Assembly: GCF_005116445.1 (NCBI RefSeq)
Contig: NZ_SWBQ01000003.1
Location: 613,726 to 677,725, forward strand
Direction: 5' to 3'
From: Pedobacter frigoris
Lineage (GTDB): Bacteria; Bacteroidota; Bacteroidia; Sphingobacteriales; Sphingobacteriaceae
DNA: 64,000 nt
Part shown: piece after piece, positions 47,327 to 56,968 of the stretch
Numbering within the stretch: the first letter of the stretch is position 1
How the letters are laid out: each line of letters begins with the position of its first letter
Notes under the pieces: generated by a model
Told to the model about the DNA's origin: nothing
The model's database searches: none
Seen by the model: only the letters and a program-made list of their open reading frames with translations
Made by a program: the position numbers and the translations under genes

Positions 47327-48663
47327 TGAACTGGTTGTATTATTTATTGGAAGCCAATCTGTATCTGGCTGTATTCTATGGGTTTTACCGATTATTTCTG
47401 CACAAGGAAACGTTCTACACCATAAACAGGTATTACTTGCTTAGTGCAACGTTATTTGCCTTTGCATTGCCCTTACTGCAGGTTGGTTACCTAAACGAAC
47501 TGTTAAGTACTAATAGCAGCAAACAATTCGGTGATGGTGGTCCGGAAATAAGCAAAACCAGCGGGAATCCCTTCATCAATATCAATCAAGTTATAACTTG
47601 GAGCTATCTGCTTATCGCATTGGGTTTTCTTGCGCGACTCGCCTACAACCTATACGGGGTAATATCGCTTGCAACAGCTGCAAAAAAACAAAGACAGGGA
47701 AAAATTATTCTGGTAGACCTGGATAATTCGGTAACAGCATTTTCATTCTTTAATATGCTGTTTATCAATCCCTCAATCAAAGAAAAGAATACCATCTTAA
47801 AACATGAAATGGTCCACATTTCACAAAACCATAGCTTAGATATCCTCTTTTTCGAGCTTATTCAAATCCTAAACTGGTTTAATCCAATTACCTGGGTAAT
47901 CCAAAAGGATATTAAATTAATCCACGAGTATATTGCCGATGACCTAACCACGGTTTCAGACATTCCAAAACACGATTATGCAATGCTTTTAATCCAGAAT
48001 TCCTTTGGAAATGTTCCGAGCCAACTTACCAATCAAATATTCAATCAATCAATATTAAAAAGGAGAATTAACATGTTAAACCAAAAAAAATCAGCGGGAC
48101 GGGCACGGCTCAAACTGCTACTGGCGATCCCGATTGCCGGGGGGATGCTCTGCGCATCGACACTTGCATTTAGTAAAGATTATGTATTAGTAGACCTGTA
48201 TCCGGAGAAATACAGGACTGATTATGCAATGAATCAGGAACCTAAAACCGCAAAGAAAGTAAATGTCACGAAACAGGAGCAGGTTCCACCACCTCCTCCA
48301 AAACAAGTGAAAGTTAAATTCCCGCCACCAAAAGCGAAAAATTCGCCCAAACGTGATCAGGTTAAATTCCCACCGCCAATTGTAAAGCCTGATGTGGTAA
48401 ATAAAAATGAGGTGCCGCCGCCGCCGCCGGTAGAACCACCACCACCGAAGGTAGATCAGGTGAAATTTCCACCACCAGTAGTAAAAAGAGACCAGGTTAA
48501 GTTTACACCGCCAAGGCCAAAAAAAGTAGAAGTAGTAAGCAACGAAGTAGTATACGACGTACCGCCACCACAGCCCAAATCTGAAACTAAAAAATCTGAA
48601 ACAGATATTAAGAAATATGATTTCCATCCCACACATCCAGGTAATAAACGAAAAGGTGAGTAA
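47323..48663 (+). CDS. M56 (BlaR1-like) membrane metallopeptidase with proline-rich tail
   Basis: A 446-aa protein with four membrane helices: three in the first 110 residues and one at about 265-287. The zinc site HEMVH (161-165) lies in ILKHEMVHISQNHSLDILFFEL, with the downstream Glu in LIHEYIADDLT. It would sense a signal and inactivate the upstream BlaI-type repressor. The extracytoplasmic tail (about 310-420) is a proline-rich repeat, with DQVKFPPP-like units three or four times and VPPPPP blocks. No beta-lactam-binding domain and no TonB C-terminal domain follow, although many Bacteroidota relatives have the latter. Confidence 0.9.
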   Translation: MMNWLYYLLEANLYLAVFYGFYRLFLHKETFYTINRYYLLSATLFAFALPLLQVGYLNELLSTNSSKQFGDGGPEISKTSGNPFININQVITWSYLLIALGFLARLAYNLYGVISLATAAKKQRQGKIILVDLDNSVTAFSFFNMLFINPSIKEKNTILKHEMVHISQNHSLDILFFELIQILNWFNPITWVIQKDIKLIHEYIADDLTTVSDIPKHDYAMLLIQNSFGNVPSQLTNQIFNQSILKRRINMLNQKKSAGRARLKLLLAIPIAGGMLCASTLAFSKDYVLVDLYPEKYRTDYAMNQEPKTAKKVNVTKQEQVPPPPPKQVKVKFPPPKAKNSPKRDQVKFPPPIVKPDVVNKNEVPPPPPVEPPPPKVDQVKFPPPVVKRDQVKFTPPRPKKVEVVSNEVVYDVPPPQPKSETKKSETDIKKYDFHPTHPGNKRKGE

Positions 48664-48699
48664 CCCGTTCGCAAGACTTACCAGAGGATATTAAATCTC

Positions 48700-49332
48700 T
48701 TACTGTGGTATATATACTACATATTTCGTATCAAAAAACTCTTCATTAAAATAGGCTGAAAGCGGATACAATTCCGCTTTTAGCCTTGATTCAGCAATTT
48801 CCTCTGCCAGATCTCCACCTTTTAAATAAAGTATCCCGTTTGGGATCGCATTCTTCGAATCTTTATTGAACTTTCCTTTTACCCATGGATAAAAATCAAT
48901 CAGACGGGTAACTGCTCTGGAAACTACAAAATCATACTTATCCGTTACCTGCTCCGCTCTCAAATGACTTGCTTTTAGATTCTGAAGGCCTAAGGCAGTA
49001 GCAACCTCAGTCACGACTTTAATTTTCTTTCCAATGGAGTCTACCAGATGAAACTGTGTTTCCGGAAATAAAATCGCCAGAGGAACACCGGGAAACCCTC
49101 CGCCAGTACCGACATCAAGCACCTTTTCGCCAGGTTTAAACGTACAAAACTTCGCAATCCCCAACGAATGAAGGATATGACGTTCATAAAGTTCATCAAT
49201 ATCTTTCCTTGATATTACATTGATCTGGGCGTTCCAGAAACTGTATAAATCATACAGCTGATCAAACTGGGCAATTTGCTTGTCAGTTAACTCCTTGAAA
49301 TACTTTTGTATTAATGTCGACTTTATTTCCAC
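48700..49332 (-). CDS. rsmG: 16S rRNA (guanine527-N7)-methyltransferase RsmG
   Basis: A 210-aa class I SAM methyltransferase. The glycine-rich SAM loop KVLDVGTGGGFPGVPLAILFP (residues about 70-90) and the following HLVDSIGKKIKVV, plus VVSRAVTRLIDFYPWV, match RsmG/GidB. It modifies 16S rRNA, and loss gives low-level streptomycin resistance in other bacteria. It overlaps the upstream GT2 gene by 10 bp, so the two share a transcript. Confidence 0.95.
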   Translation of the reverse strand: MEIKSTLIQKYFKELTDKQIAQFDQLYDLYSFWNAQINVISRKDIDELYERHILHSLGIAKFCTFKPGEKVLDVGTGGGFPGVPLAILFPETQFHLVDSIGKKIKVVTEVATALGLQNLKASHLRAEQVTDKYDFVVSRAVTRLIDFYPWVKGKFNKDSKNAIPNGILYLKGGDLAEEIAESRLKAELYPLSAYFNEEFFDTKYVVYIPQ

Positions 49333-50444
49333 GTTACTTTTTTAACAAATATAGATACAATGGCGTTAAACACCAGAAAAATGAACAACAGCACATCCAG
49401 AAGCGGAAACCAAATGCTCAATTTACCATAATTAAGGCGTTTCAGCAATCTCGGATAAATAAAGCACCTGATGATGATACTCAGACCCAGAACACCTAGA
49501 GCGATATACATGGCAGGCTTGAAGAACATCAATGCCGCAAAAAATGCATAAAACAGAAACTGAAATATGATCTGCAAAGAAAGGATAAATTTATGCTTAC
49601 CTTTATATAATTTACCTGCTCCAAAATGCCTCTTCTTTTGCCTCAGGTAAGCTCTAAAACTGGTATTGGGCTCAGTCCACACGTGTGCGTCTTTATGAAA
49701 GCAGATTTCTGTATTGCGTTTAGTTGCATGGGCATTTACAAACAAATCGTCATCTCCGGACGGAACATGCATATGTGCAGCGAAGCCTTTATTTTTAAAA
49801 AACAGGGACTTTTTGTAAGCCATATTACGTCCAACGCCCATATATGGCATCCCTTTTATAGCGAAAGCGAGGTAATTAACCGCTGTAAAAAAGGTTTCAA
49901 AACGAATTAAAGCATTCAGAATACCCTTCCTTTTTAGATAAGGTGAGTATCCGAGCAAAATTTCAGTCTTTTCATCAGCAGGCTGCTGCATTCCCAAAAG
50001 CCAGTTTGGAGATGCCGGCACACAATCTGCATCGGTAAACACCAACCATTCATGCGCTGCTGCTTTAATACCCATAGTCACCGCAAACTTCTTTCCTGCG
50101 ATGAACTTCTCTCCTTCAGCAATCGTAACTACCTTAAGGCGTTTATGCTGTTTGGAGAATTCCTCCAAAAGATCCCTTGTGCCGTCCCATGAGCGGTCAT
50201 TCACAACAACCACCTCAAAATCAGGATAATTCTGTTCCAGAACCACGGGTAAATATTGTCGCAGGTTCTCCGCTTCATTGCGCGCACAGATGATCACGCT
50301 CAGCGGTTTCCTGCCCGACTCAGCTATTGGTTCAATTTTGACCAGCGCTAATTTTAAGTGTACGAAAAGACTAAAGTATAACTGTATTAAAAAACAAAAG
50401 ATTAAAGCGCCGAGCAGACTGCTCTCTATTAAGGTTAATTCCAC
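49323..50444 (-). CDS. GT2 family glycosyltransferase, membrane bound
   Basis: A 373-aa protein with one N-terminal helix (about 8-30), a GT-A domain (about 48-265) and three C-terminal helices. Motifs: SVIICARNEAENL, EVVVVNDRSWDGT, FTDADCVPASP (DxD-like), SGDDDLFVNAHATKRN (ED-like acid) and a QKKRHFGAGK segment corresponding to QxxRW. The layout is that of processive or polyprenyl-linked GT2 enzymes at the inner membrane. Substrate unknown. First gene of the transcript leading into rsmG. Confidence 0.88.
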   Translation of the reverse strand: MELTLIESSLLGALIFCFLIQLYFSLFVHLKLALVKIEPIAESGRKPLSVIICARNEAENLRQYLPVVLEQNYPDFEVVVVNDRSWDGTRDLLEEFSKQHKRLKVVTIAEGEKFIAGKKFAVTMGIKAAAHEWLVFTDADCVPASPNWLLGMQQPADEKTEILLGYSPYLKRKGILNALIRFETFFTAVNYLAFAIKGMPYMGVGRNMAYKKSLFFKNKGFAAHMHVPSGDDDLFVNAHATKRNTEICFHKDAHVWTEPNTSFRAYLRQKKRHFGAGKLYKGKHKFILSLQIIFQFLFYAFFAALMFFKPAMYIALGVLGLSIIIRCFIYPRLLKRLNYGKLSIWFPLLDVLLFIFLVFNAIVSIFVKKVTWK

Positions 50445-50494
50445 GATGTATTTTTGTAACCGGCAAATTTCTCATTTTTAACTGGTTTTTTTGC

Positions 50495-50502
50495 TACTTT
50501 TG
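50495..50502 (+). promoter_or_regulatory. -7 element of the tgt promoter
   Basis: TACTTTTG (50495-50502) matches TAnnTTTG and lies 25 bp before the tgt start codon. The -33 part is only T-rich, so the call rests on the -7 box. Confidence 0.45.
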
Positions 50503-50526
50503 CCCAGATTTTTTGAAGGCAAGATT

Positions 50527-51657
50527 ATGAAGTTTAGTTTACAGGCAAAAGACATACATTCCAAAGCAAGAGCAGGAACAGTTACCACGGATCATGGAGA
50601 AATCCAGACACCTATTTTCATGCCTGTAGGTACCGCTGGCACGGTTAAGGCCGTTCATCAGCGCGAACTGAAACAAGACATCGATGCCAAAATCATCCTT
50701 GGAAACACCTACCATTTATACCTCCGTCCGGGTCTGGAGATACTGGAAAAGGCTGGCGGACTGCATAAATTCATCGGCTGGGACCGTCCTATCCTTACAG
50801 ATAGCGGAGGTTACCAGGTATATTCTTTAAGTAAAGTAAGAAAAATTAAAGAAGAAGGTGTGACTTTTAACTCTCATATTGATGGTTCGAAACACCTTTT
50901 CACGCCTGAAATTGCGATGGACATCCAGCGTACCATTGGTGCCGATATCATCATGGCATTCGATGAGTGTACACCTTATCCTTGTGATTACAAATATGCT
51001 GCCTCATCTATCAACATGACGCACAGGTGGCTGAAACGCTGCTGTGCAAGATTTGACAGCACTGAACCCAAATATGGTTTCAACCAGACACTTTTCCCTA
51101 TCGTCCAGGGTTCTGTATATAAAGATCTCAGGGTAAAATCTGCAGAATTTATCGCCTCTATGGAGCGCGAGGGTAATGCGATCGGCGGACTTTCCGTTGG
51201 AGAACCGGCAGAAGAAATGTATGGCATGACAGAAGTCGTATGCGATATACTACCTTACGAGAAACCACGTTACCTTATGGGCGTCGGCACACCCATCAAC
51301 ATACTGGAAAACATTGCTTTAGGTGTAGATATGTTCGATTGTGTAATGCCAACCAGAAATGCACGTAACGGAATGTTGTTCACAAGAAACGGGATCATCA
51401 ATATCGGCAATAAAAAATGGGCGGACGACCTGTCTCCTATTGATGCTGAAAGCGATCTTCATGCCGACCAGGTGTATTCCAAAGCATATCTAAGGCACCT
51501 GATGCATTCAAAAGAAATGCTTGGCGCACAGATAGCCACACTTCACAACCTCCATTTTTACCTGTGGCTGGTTAAAGAAGCGCGGGAAAAGATCATCAGC
51601 GGAGAGTTTTATGCATGGAAAAACAAAATGGTCACTATCTTAGGGAATAAATTATAA
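50527..51657 (+). CDS. tgt: tRNA-guanine transglycosylase lacking the CxCxxC zinc cysteines
   Basis: From the ATG at 50527 (MKFSLQAKDIHSKARAG) the protein is 376 aa. TGT signatures: TPIFMPVGTAGTVKAVHQ, NTYHLYLRPG, LTDSGGYQVYSLSK (catalytic Asp), FDECTPYP and VDMFDCVMPTRNARNG (nucleophile Asp). It exchanges guanine-34 for preQ1 in queuosine-type tRNAs. In E. coli the C-terminal CxCxxC...H binds zinc. Here the equivalent positions read Ser309, Leu311 and Asp314 (PIDAESDLHADQVYSKAYL), while the His in ATLHNLHFY is kept. Its stop is joined directly to the next start (TAAATG). Confidence 0.94.
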   Translation: MKFSLQAKDIHSKARAGTVTTDHGEIQTPIFMPVGTAGTVKAVHQRELKQDIDAKIILGNTYHLYLRPGLEILEKAGGLHKFIGWDRPILTDSGGYQVYSLSKVRKIKEEGVTFNSHIDGSKHLFTPEIAMDIQRTIGADIIMAFDECTPYPCDYKYAASSINMTHRWLKRCCARFDSTEPKYGFNQTLFPIVQGSVYKDLRVKSAEFIASMEREGNAIGGLSVGEPAEEMYGMTEVVCDILPYEKPRYLMGVGTPINILENIALGVDMFDCVMPTRNARNGMLFTRNGIINIGNKKWADDLSPIDAESDLHADQVYSKAYLRHLMHSKEMLGAQIATLHNLHFYLWLVKEAREKIISGEFYAWKNKMVTILGNKL

Positions 51658-52761
51658 ATGAGCTTCTTCAAAGACAGGATTAAAATCATTGATTGGTACA
51701 TCATCAGCAAATACCTGGGTACGTTCTTGTATACCCTAACGCTGTTTGTAATCATCATCGTGATCTTTGACTTGTCGGAAAAGCTGGATGATTTCCTGAG
51801 TGCGAATCTCACTTTCTGGCAGGTGATCAGCCTGTATTACGCCGGCTCTATCCCCTTCTACGTCAATATGCTTTCGCCACTGATCAACTTTATAGCGGTG
51901 ATATTCTTTACCGCGAAAATGGCTGACCAGACTGAAATTGTGCCTATTTTAAGTGGCGGGGTTAGCTTCAACCGCTTTCTGATGCCTTATTTTGTTTCCG
52001 CCTTCATCATATTTGCAGTCAATCTTGCCTCTAATCTATACATTTTACCCCATACCAATCAGCTTAAAAACAGCTTTGAAAACACATATGTAAAGAAAAA
52101 TGCGCCGTCTAGCAAGAACAACATTCACATGAAGCTGGACGACAAGACCTACATTTACATGGATAATTTTGACAATAGAAGCAAAACCGGAACACGCTTC
52201 TCTCTGGACAATTTTAAAGGTGATGTACTCACTAAAAAGCTTGTTGCAGAAGAGATCAAATGGGATTCTGTAAAGAGATCATGGAAACTGACCAATTACT
52301 CTATAAGACTCATAGATGGCTTTAAGGAGACGATGATCACAGGGACGAGCATGAGCAAAGATACTGTCCTGGACATGCGTCCTGACGATTTCTCTGCTTA
52401 TGACAACATCTACGAGAACATGAGCAATAAGGAGCTGGCCGTAAAAATAAAGAAAGAAAGAATCAGAGGAAGCGGAATCATGAATGACTTGCTTTTTGAG
52501 CGTTATAAGCGCTGGTTAACACCACTTTCTGCCTTTGTCCTTACCCTGATTGGTGTCGCCCTCTCGTCTCGAAAAGTACGAGGAGGAGTCGGTTTACCCT
52601 TGGGAATAGGCATATTATTAAGCTTTGGGTATATTGTATTGAATCAATTTGCCAAAATGTTCTCTTTAAAAGGAGGCTTCCCACCTCTGTTTGCCGTATT
52701 GGCCCCCACCATATTTTTTGGATTGCTTGGTTACTATTTGCTTAGAAAAGCACCAAAATAA
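51658..52761 (+). CDS. LptF/LptG family lipopolysaccharide export permease
   Basis: A 367-aa YjgP/YjgQ-type protein with six predicted helices: three near the N-terminus (about 20-125), a periplasmic beta-jellyroll-like domain (about 130-275) and three at the C-terminus (about 285-365). It starts YIISKYLGTFLYTLTLFVIIIVIFDLSEKLDDF and ends with KRWLTPLSAFVLTLIGVALSSRK followed by GLPLGIGILLSFGYIVL. It is one of the membrane parts of the LptB2FG LPS extractor. It begins directly after the tgt stop, as is common in Bacteroidota. Confidence 0.92.
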   Translation: MSFFKDRIKIIDWYIISKYLGTFLYTLTLFVIIIVIFDLSEKLDDFLSANLTFWQVISLYYAGSIPFYVNMLSPLINFIAVIFFTAKMADQTEIVPILSGGVSFNRFLMPYFVSAFIIFAVNLASNLYILPHTNQLKNSFENTYVKKNAPSSKNNIHMKLDDKTYIYMDNFDNRSKTGTRFSLDNFKGDVLTKKLVAEEIKWDSVKRSWKLTNYSIRLIDGFKETMITGTSMSKDTVLDMRPDDFSAYDNIYENMSNKELAVKIKKERIRGSGIMNDLLFERYKRWLTPLSAFVLTLIGVALSSRKVRGGVGLPLGIGILLSFGYIVLNQFAKMFSLKGGFPPLFAVLAPTIFFGLLGYYLLRKAPK

Positions 52762-52776
52762 ACATTCAATTTCACA

Positions 52777-53664
52777 ATGAACAACCTTTCTTCCATAACG
52801 AAAAGCTTACTGGTACTGCATTTTACTGTCTTTATATGGGGTTTTACAGGCATCCTGGGTGCACTTATATCTATTGATGCAGTGCAAATGGTGTGGTATA
52901 GGGTACTTATTGCCAGCATTACCTTATTTGTTTATTTTAAACTGAGCAAAACCAGTATAAAAGTGACCAGAAAGCAGTTTCTGCAGTTCTTTTTAACAGG
53001 AAGTATCGTAGCCATACATTGGATCTTGTTCTTTCACGCCATCAAGGTATCTACTGTATCAGTAGTGCTCGTATGTATGTCGTCCATCACCCTTTTTACG
53101 GCAGTATTAGAGCCTTTAGTCAAGAAACAGCCCATATTCAAGCCCGATATCTTCGTCGGGCTCATCATTATTCTGGGCATATACCTCATATTTAAGTTCG
53201 AATCACAGTACACATTGGGAATAGTTTTAGGCCTTTTAGCTACCGTTGCATCCAGTATTTTTGCCATCATCAACTCCAATCTGGTTCAGAAAAGCGATGC
53301 AAAAATCATAGGATTCTACGAAATATCCGGTGCCTTTTTCTGGATTACATTGTACCGTTTGTTCAATGGAGAGCTTCAAAATGAATCTTTCAATCTGGGA
53401 TTCCATGACTGGATTTACCTGCTCATATTAGGCACTATATGTACTGCCTTGGCTTACGTTGCAGGAGTCTCAGTGATGCGAAATCTATCTGCATTCCGGG
53501 TCGCCTTAATCACGAATTTAGAGCCCGTATACGGTATCATTTTAGCCTTCCTTTTCTTCGGTTCAAAGGAGTCTATGTCGGTCGGATTTTACCTCGGGGC
53601 GACACTAATTTTAGGTTCGGTTTTCCTGTATCCGATCTACAAAAAACGCAAGAATTTACAGTAG
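52777..53664 (+). CDS. EamA/DMT family transporter
   Basis: A 295-aa protein with ten predicted helices in two EamA halves (about 12-140 and 150-288). The first half reads FTVFIWGFTGILGALISIDAVQMVWYRVLIA, the second TALAYVAGVSVMRNLSAFRVALITNLEPVYGIILAFLFFG, a typical RhaT/YdcZ-like exporter pattern. Substrate unknown. It follows the Lpt permease by 15 bp and could be the last gene of the tgt transcript. Confidence 0.9.
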   Translation: MNNLSSITKSLLVLHFTVFIWGFTGILGALISIDAVQMVWYRVLIASITLFVYFKLSKTSIKVTRKQFLQFFLTGSIVAIHWILFFHAIKVSTVSVVLVCMSSITLFTAVLEPLVKKQPIFKPDIFVGLIIILGIYLIFKFESQYTLGIVLGLLATVASSIFAIINSNLVQKSDAKIIGFYEISGAFFWITLYRLFNGELQNESFNLGFHDWIYLLILGTICTALAYVAGVSVMRNLSAFRVALITNLEPVYGIILAFLFFGSKESMSVGFYLGATLILGSVFLYPIYKKRKNLQ

Positions 53665-54133
53665 TTTTTCGCACTAAAAATACAGGGGTGGGGGAGTGTT
53701 TTTCTTATCTGCTTCGGTTCAATATCCTTTCTATAAACTGATCCAAAAGAGACCTAGACCAAGGTCTTAATAAGCATCTATAAACGCTCATTTCCCCTCA
53801 AAATCCATTCAATAATCAGCGTATTCTACAGCAGATATTTTGCTCAATCTGTATACATTCTTAATTTTCATCAAAAAATATTTGTTGGATTTAAAGCCTA
53901 AATAGTGTACCTTGACAGCAGATTAAAGCAAACAGAATCGACTAAGTTCATTTTATAAAAATGCCACTATAAAACGCTTAAAAACACAATAAAATTAGTC
54001 AATAACCAATTTAATTTAGTTAATTTAAAAAACTGAATATCAGTAAAATAAATATAAACAATTAAATAATAACATAACAATAAATACAGTTTCAGGAAAT
54101 ATAAAAACTAATAATTTTAGCAAACCTATTGAA
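53665..54133. other. AT-rich spacer between EamA and the HELRH-propeller-barrel gene
   Basis: 469 bp, very AT-rich in its last 200 bp. A weak hairpin AGACCT/AGGTCT (53750-53767) about 90 bp after the EamA stop may end that transcript. No ORF or RNA gene seen. Confidence 0.5.
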
Positions 54134-56944
54134 ATGACTGAAAAAAACAACATAAAAGCACTGATAATCAAATTAATAAACATTTCTATATTAACCGTTA
54201 TTTCACATACTGCTTTTGCCCAGATTTTCGGCGCTGAACAAAACCCACTTAGTGTAAAATGGAGGCAAATTAACACCTCGGGCTTCAAACTCATTTATCC
54301 GGACGAACTCGAAAAAGAAGCCCAAAGAATGGCTGCTACAATTAGCCACATCTACCCTTACGTCGGCAGCTCTCTAAACCGACAAAAAACCAGCATTCCT
54401 ATCTTACTTCAAAACCGCGGAGTAATCGCAAATGGCTTCGTCCAACTAGCCCCAAAAAAGTCAGAATTTTACACTACCCCACCGCAGCAATTTGACAGTC
54501 AGGATTGGCTGAATAACCTTGCCGTTCATGAGCTCCGTCACGTGGCCCAATTCGACAAACTGACCAACGGAAAAGCCTCCCCTTTTCCAGAGGATATTTA
54601 CTTCGCATGGTTCGGTGTAAGCATCCCGCTTTGGTTCTTTGAAGGCGACGCTGTAACCATCGAAACTGCACTTACAAATTCAGGCAGAGGACGACAACCA
54701 TTATGGGTGATGCCTTACCGGGCAGCACTGCTCGAGGGCAGGAAATTTTCTTACAGCAAAGCCAACTTCGGATCTAACAAAGATATCACCCCCGGCTACT
54801 ACCAACTCGGCTACCTGATGGCCTCAAACATCAGAAAGGATTTTGGAAGAAATATTTTCGACAGCGTACTTACAGACATCCGTAAAAGACCGGTACGACT
54901 TTACCCTTTTTCAAACAGCCTAAAAAAATTCACCGGCAAGGGAACCAGACAATCTTACCTCCAAACCTCAGCCCTGATTAAAAAAGAATGGGAGGCTCAG
55001 GACAAAAACCTGAAGACACAAACTTACCCTACCTTGAACAAAGCAGCTGGTTATGCCGCCAGCTATTTCATGCCGGTAAAACTGAAGAACGAAAAAATAC
55101 TCGTGCTAAAGGACAGCAAAAGTGAAGCTGCTTATTTTGTACTGATCGACAGCAACAAAAAAGAACAGAGGCTCTTTGGCATTGGCCCGCAGGAGCAGCC
55201 GTGGTTCAGCTATGCCGCCAATACGATCGTATGGGACGAGATCCGGTACGACCCAAGATACCGTCAAAGGAGCTACAGTGTGATCTGCAGTTACAACATG
55301 AGCACAAAAAAATTTAAAAAGCTCAGTTCGCGGAGCAGGCTCTTCTCTCCTGCTATCTCGGCCGACGGGAAAAAGATTGTCGCAGTAAAAATTGACCTCA
55401 GCAATAAATGCAATCTCGTGGAGCTTGATGCTGAAAGCGGAAAGATCATCAACACCTTTGCCAATCCGGAAAACCTCATCCTTCAAACCCCCAGCTATGA
55501 CAGCAACGGCAGCCTGGTCGCCTACATTAGCGTAAGCGAAAAAGGAAAAGCCCTAAGGATTGCCGGAGCAGAAGACAAAAACCAGGTTTTAATCAAAGAA
55601 TCACAACAGCAGCTGAGCAGACCGATCTATATTGACCAGGGAATAGCTTTTAACGCGCATTACAATGGAATCGACAACATTTACCGCATAGATACCATCA
55701 GCAAAAAGATAAGCGCTCTGAGCGCTTCTAAATACGGCGCTTTTAATCCATCCAAAATAGAAGGCGCCGAAAAGATCCTGTTCAACAACTACGCTGCATC
55801 AGGATATGAGATTTCAGAAACAGACATCAACCCGACACCCTCGGGCAGAAATAGCTTTGTGTATTTTGGCGCCCCTACCCAGCAACAGGAAAACACAGGA
55901 AACGTATTTTTAAGCGTCCCTGACAGTACTTTTACCTCCCGGCCATACAAAACCCTAAGTCACCTGTTCAACGTCCACAGCATCATTCCTGTGATCGAAG
56001 ACGAATACCAGTTTGGATTGCAGCTAAAATCCAACAACCTGCTGAACACTTTCGATTTTTTTGCAGGTGCAGATTACCACCGCGACCTCAACCGGTTTGA
56101 GTACAGCACAGGTTTTAGTCTGAAAACATTTTACCCCATCATCCGAACTACCTACAGGAACCGTCCGAGGAGAGGTTTTTACAACACCAAGGCCGGTGTA
56201 CTTCAGGGCGACTGGAGAGAAAACTATGTTCAACTTCAGGCCTCACTCCCGCTGAGCATCAATGCGCGCAATCACAATTACAACTTTTCTGTAAACACAT
56301 CGACCAGCTACACAACGAGATACATGCCGGAAAACCTTCCTTCAAACTTCATCACATCGCTGGCTTTTCCAATGCAGTACAATTTCACTTTTACACACAC
56401 CGTCAGACAAGCAGAGAGAGACATTGCACCGAAATGGGCGCAGACCCTTAGGTTAACCTATGTCCATCAGCCTTTTGACGACCAGTTGGCCGGACGCCTG
56501 TTCGCCGCCGAAGGGTTTCTGTATTTTCCGGGATTGGCCAAAAACCACAGCTTTCTTACCAATTTCAACTACCAGACCGCAACAGGAATACGCAGGTACG
56601 ACCAGGAGATCGCGACCGTTTACGGCTACAACAACATCAAAGCGACAAGCACGCTCAACAACACGCTTTTATTCAATTACCGCTTTCCTATTGCGTTTCC
56701 TGATGCCGAGATCGGTCCGCTGGCTTACATCAGGAACCTAAGAGGCACCTTGTTTTGCCACTACGAGAACTTCGGCACAGAGACCAACCTGTCGGAACCT
56801 AAAACCTATGGCTTTGAATTGCGCAGCAGCCTGAATGTACTCAGATACCAGCCGATTGTAGATTTAGGCGCGAGATTTGTGTTTGTAAACAAAAAATACA
56901 ATCAAAATCCTATATTAGAACTGATTTTCAACTACAGCTTTTAA
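54134..56944 (+). CDS. large exported protein: HELRH protease-like domain, propeller, outer-membrane barrel
   Basis: A 936-aa protein with an N-terminal signal peptide (to about residue 30, HTAFAQ). Residues about 45-300 form a gluzincin-like peptidase region: HELRH at 132-136 in NLAVHELRHVAQFDKL and a possible third ligand Glu170 in PLWFFEGDAVTIE. Residues about 310-590 look like a TolB/WD40-like beta propeller (AISADGKKIVAVKI, SYDSNGSLVAYISVSEKG). Residues about 620-936 are rich in aromatic alternating strands and end in Phe (LELIFNYSF), as in outer-membrane barrels. I infer a surface or periplasm-facing protease tethered by a barrel. The ORF has more GC and more C-ending codons than its neighbours. 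Confidence 0.78.
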   Translation: MTEKNNIKALIIKLINISILTVISHTAFAQIFGAEQNPLSVKWRQINTSGFKLIYPDELEKEAQRMAATISHIYPYVGSSLNRQKTSIPILLQNRGVIANGFVQLAPKKSEFYTTPPQQFDSQDWLNNLAVHELRHVAQFDKLTNGKASPFPEDIYFAWFGVSIPLWFFEGDAVTIETALTNSGRGRQPLWVMPYRAALLEGRKFSYSKANFGSNKDITPGYYQLGYLMASNIRKDFGRNIFDSVLTDIRKRPVRLYPFSNSLKKFTGKGTRQSYLQTSALIKKEWEAQDKNLKTQTYPTLNKAAGYAASYFMPVKLKNEKILVLKDSKSEAAYFVLIDSNKKEQRLFGIGPQEQPWFSYAANTIVWDEIRYDPRYRQRSYSVICSYNMSTKKFKKLSSRSRLFSPAISADGKKIVAVKIDLSNKCNLVELDAESGKIINTFANPENLILQTPSYDSNGSLVAYISVSEKGKALRIAGAEDKNQVLIKESQQQLSRPIYIDQGIAFNAHYNGIDNIYRIDTISKKISALSASKYGAFNPSKIEGAEKILFNNYAASGYEISETDINPTPSGRNSFVYFGAPTQQQENTGNVFLSVPDSTFTSRPYKTLSHLFNVHSIIPVIEDEYQFGLQLKSNNLLNTFDFFAGADYHRDLNRFEYSTGFSLKTFYPIIRTTYRNRPRRGFYNTKAGVLQGDWRENYVQLQASLPLSINARNHNYNFSVNTSTSYTTRYMPENLPSNFITSLAFPMQYNFTFTHTVRQAERDIAPKWAQTLRLTYVHQPFDDQLAGRLFAAEGFLYFPGLAKNHSFLTNFNYQTATGIRRYDQEIATVYGYNNIKATSTLNNTLLFNYRFPIAFPDAEIGPLAYIRNLRGTLFCHYENFGTETNLSEPKTYGFELRSSLNVLRYQPIVDLGARFVFVNKKYNQNPILELIFNYSF

Positions 56945-56968
56945 CAGAAGAACAAAAACCCTATCCTG

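Noticed and set aside
48187..48636. Long Trp/Phe/Tyr-rich minus-strand frame
   Set aside because: It is the mirror of the proline-rich repeat of the BlaR1-like gene; poly-CCx codons read backwards give Trp and Phe.
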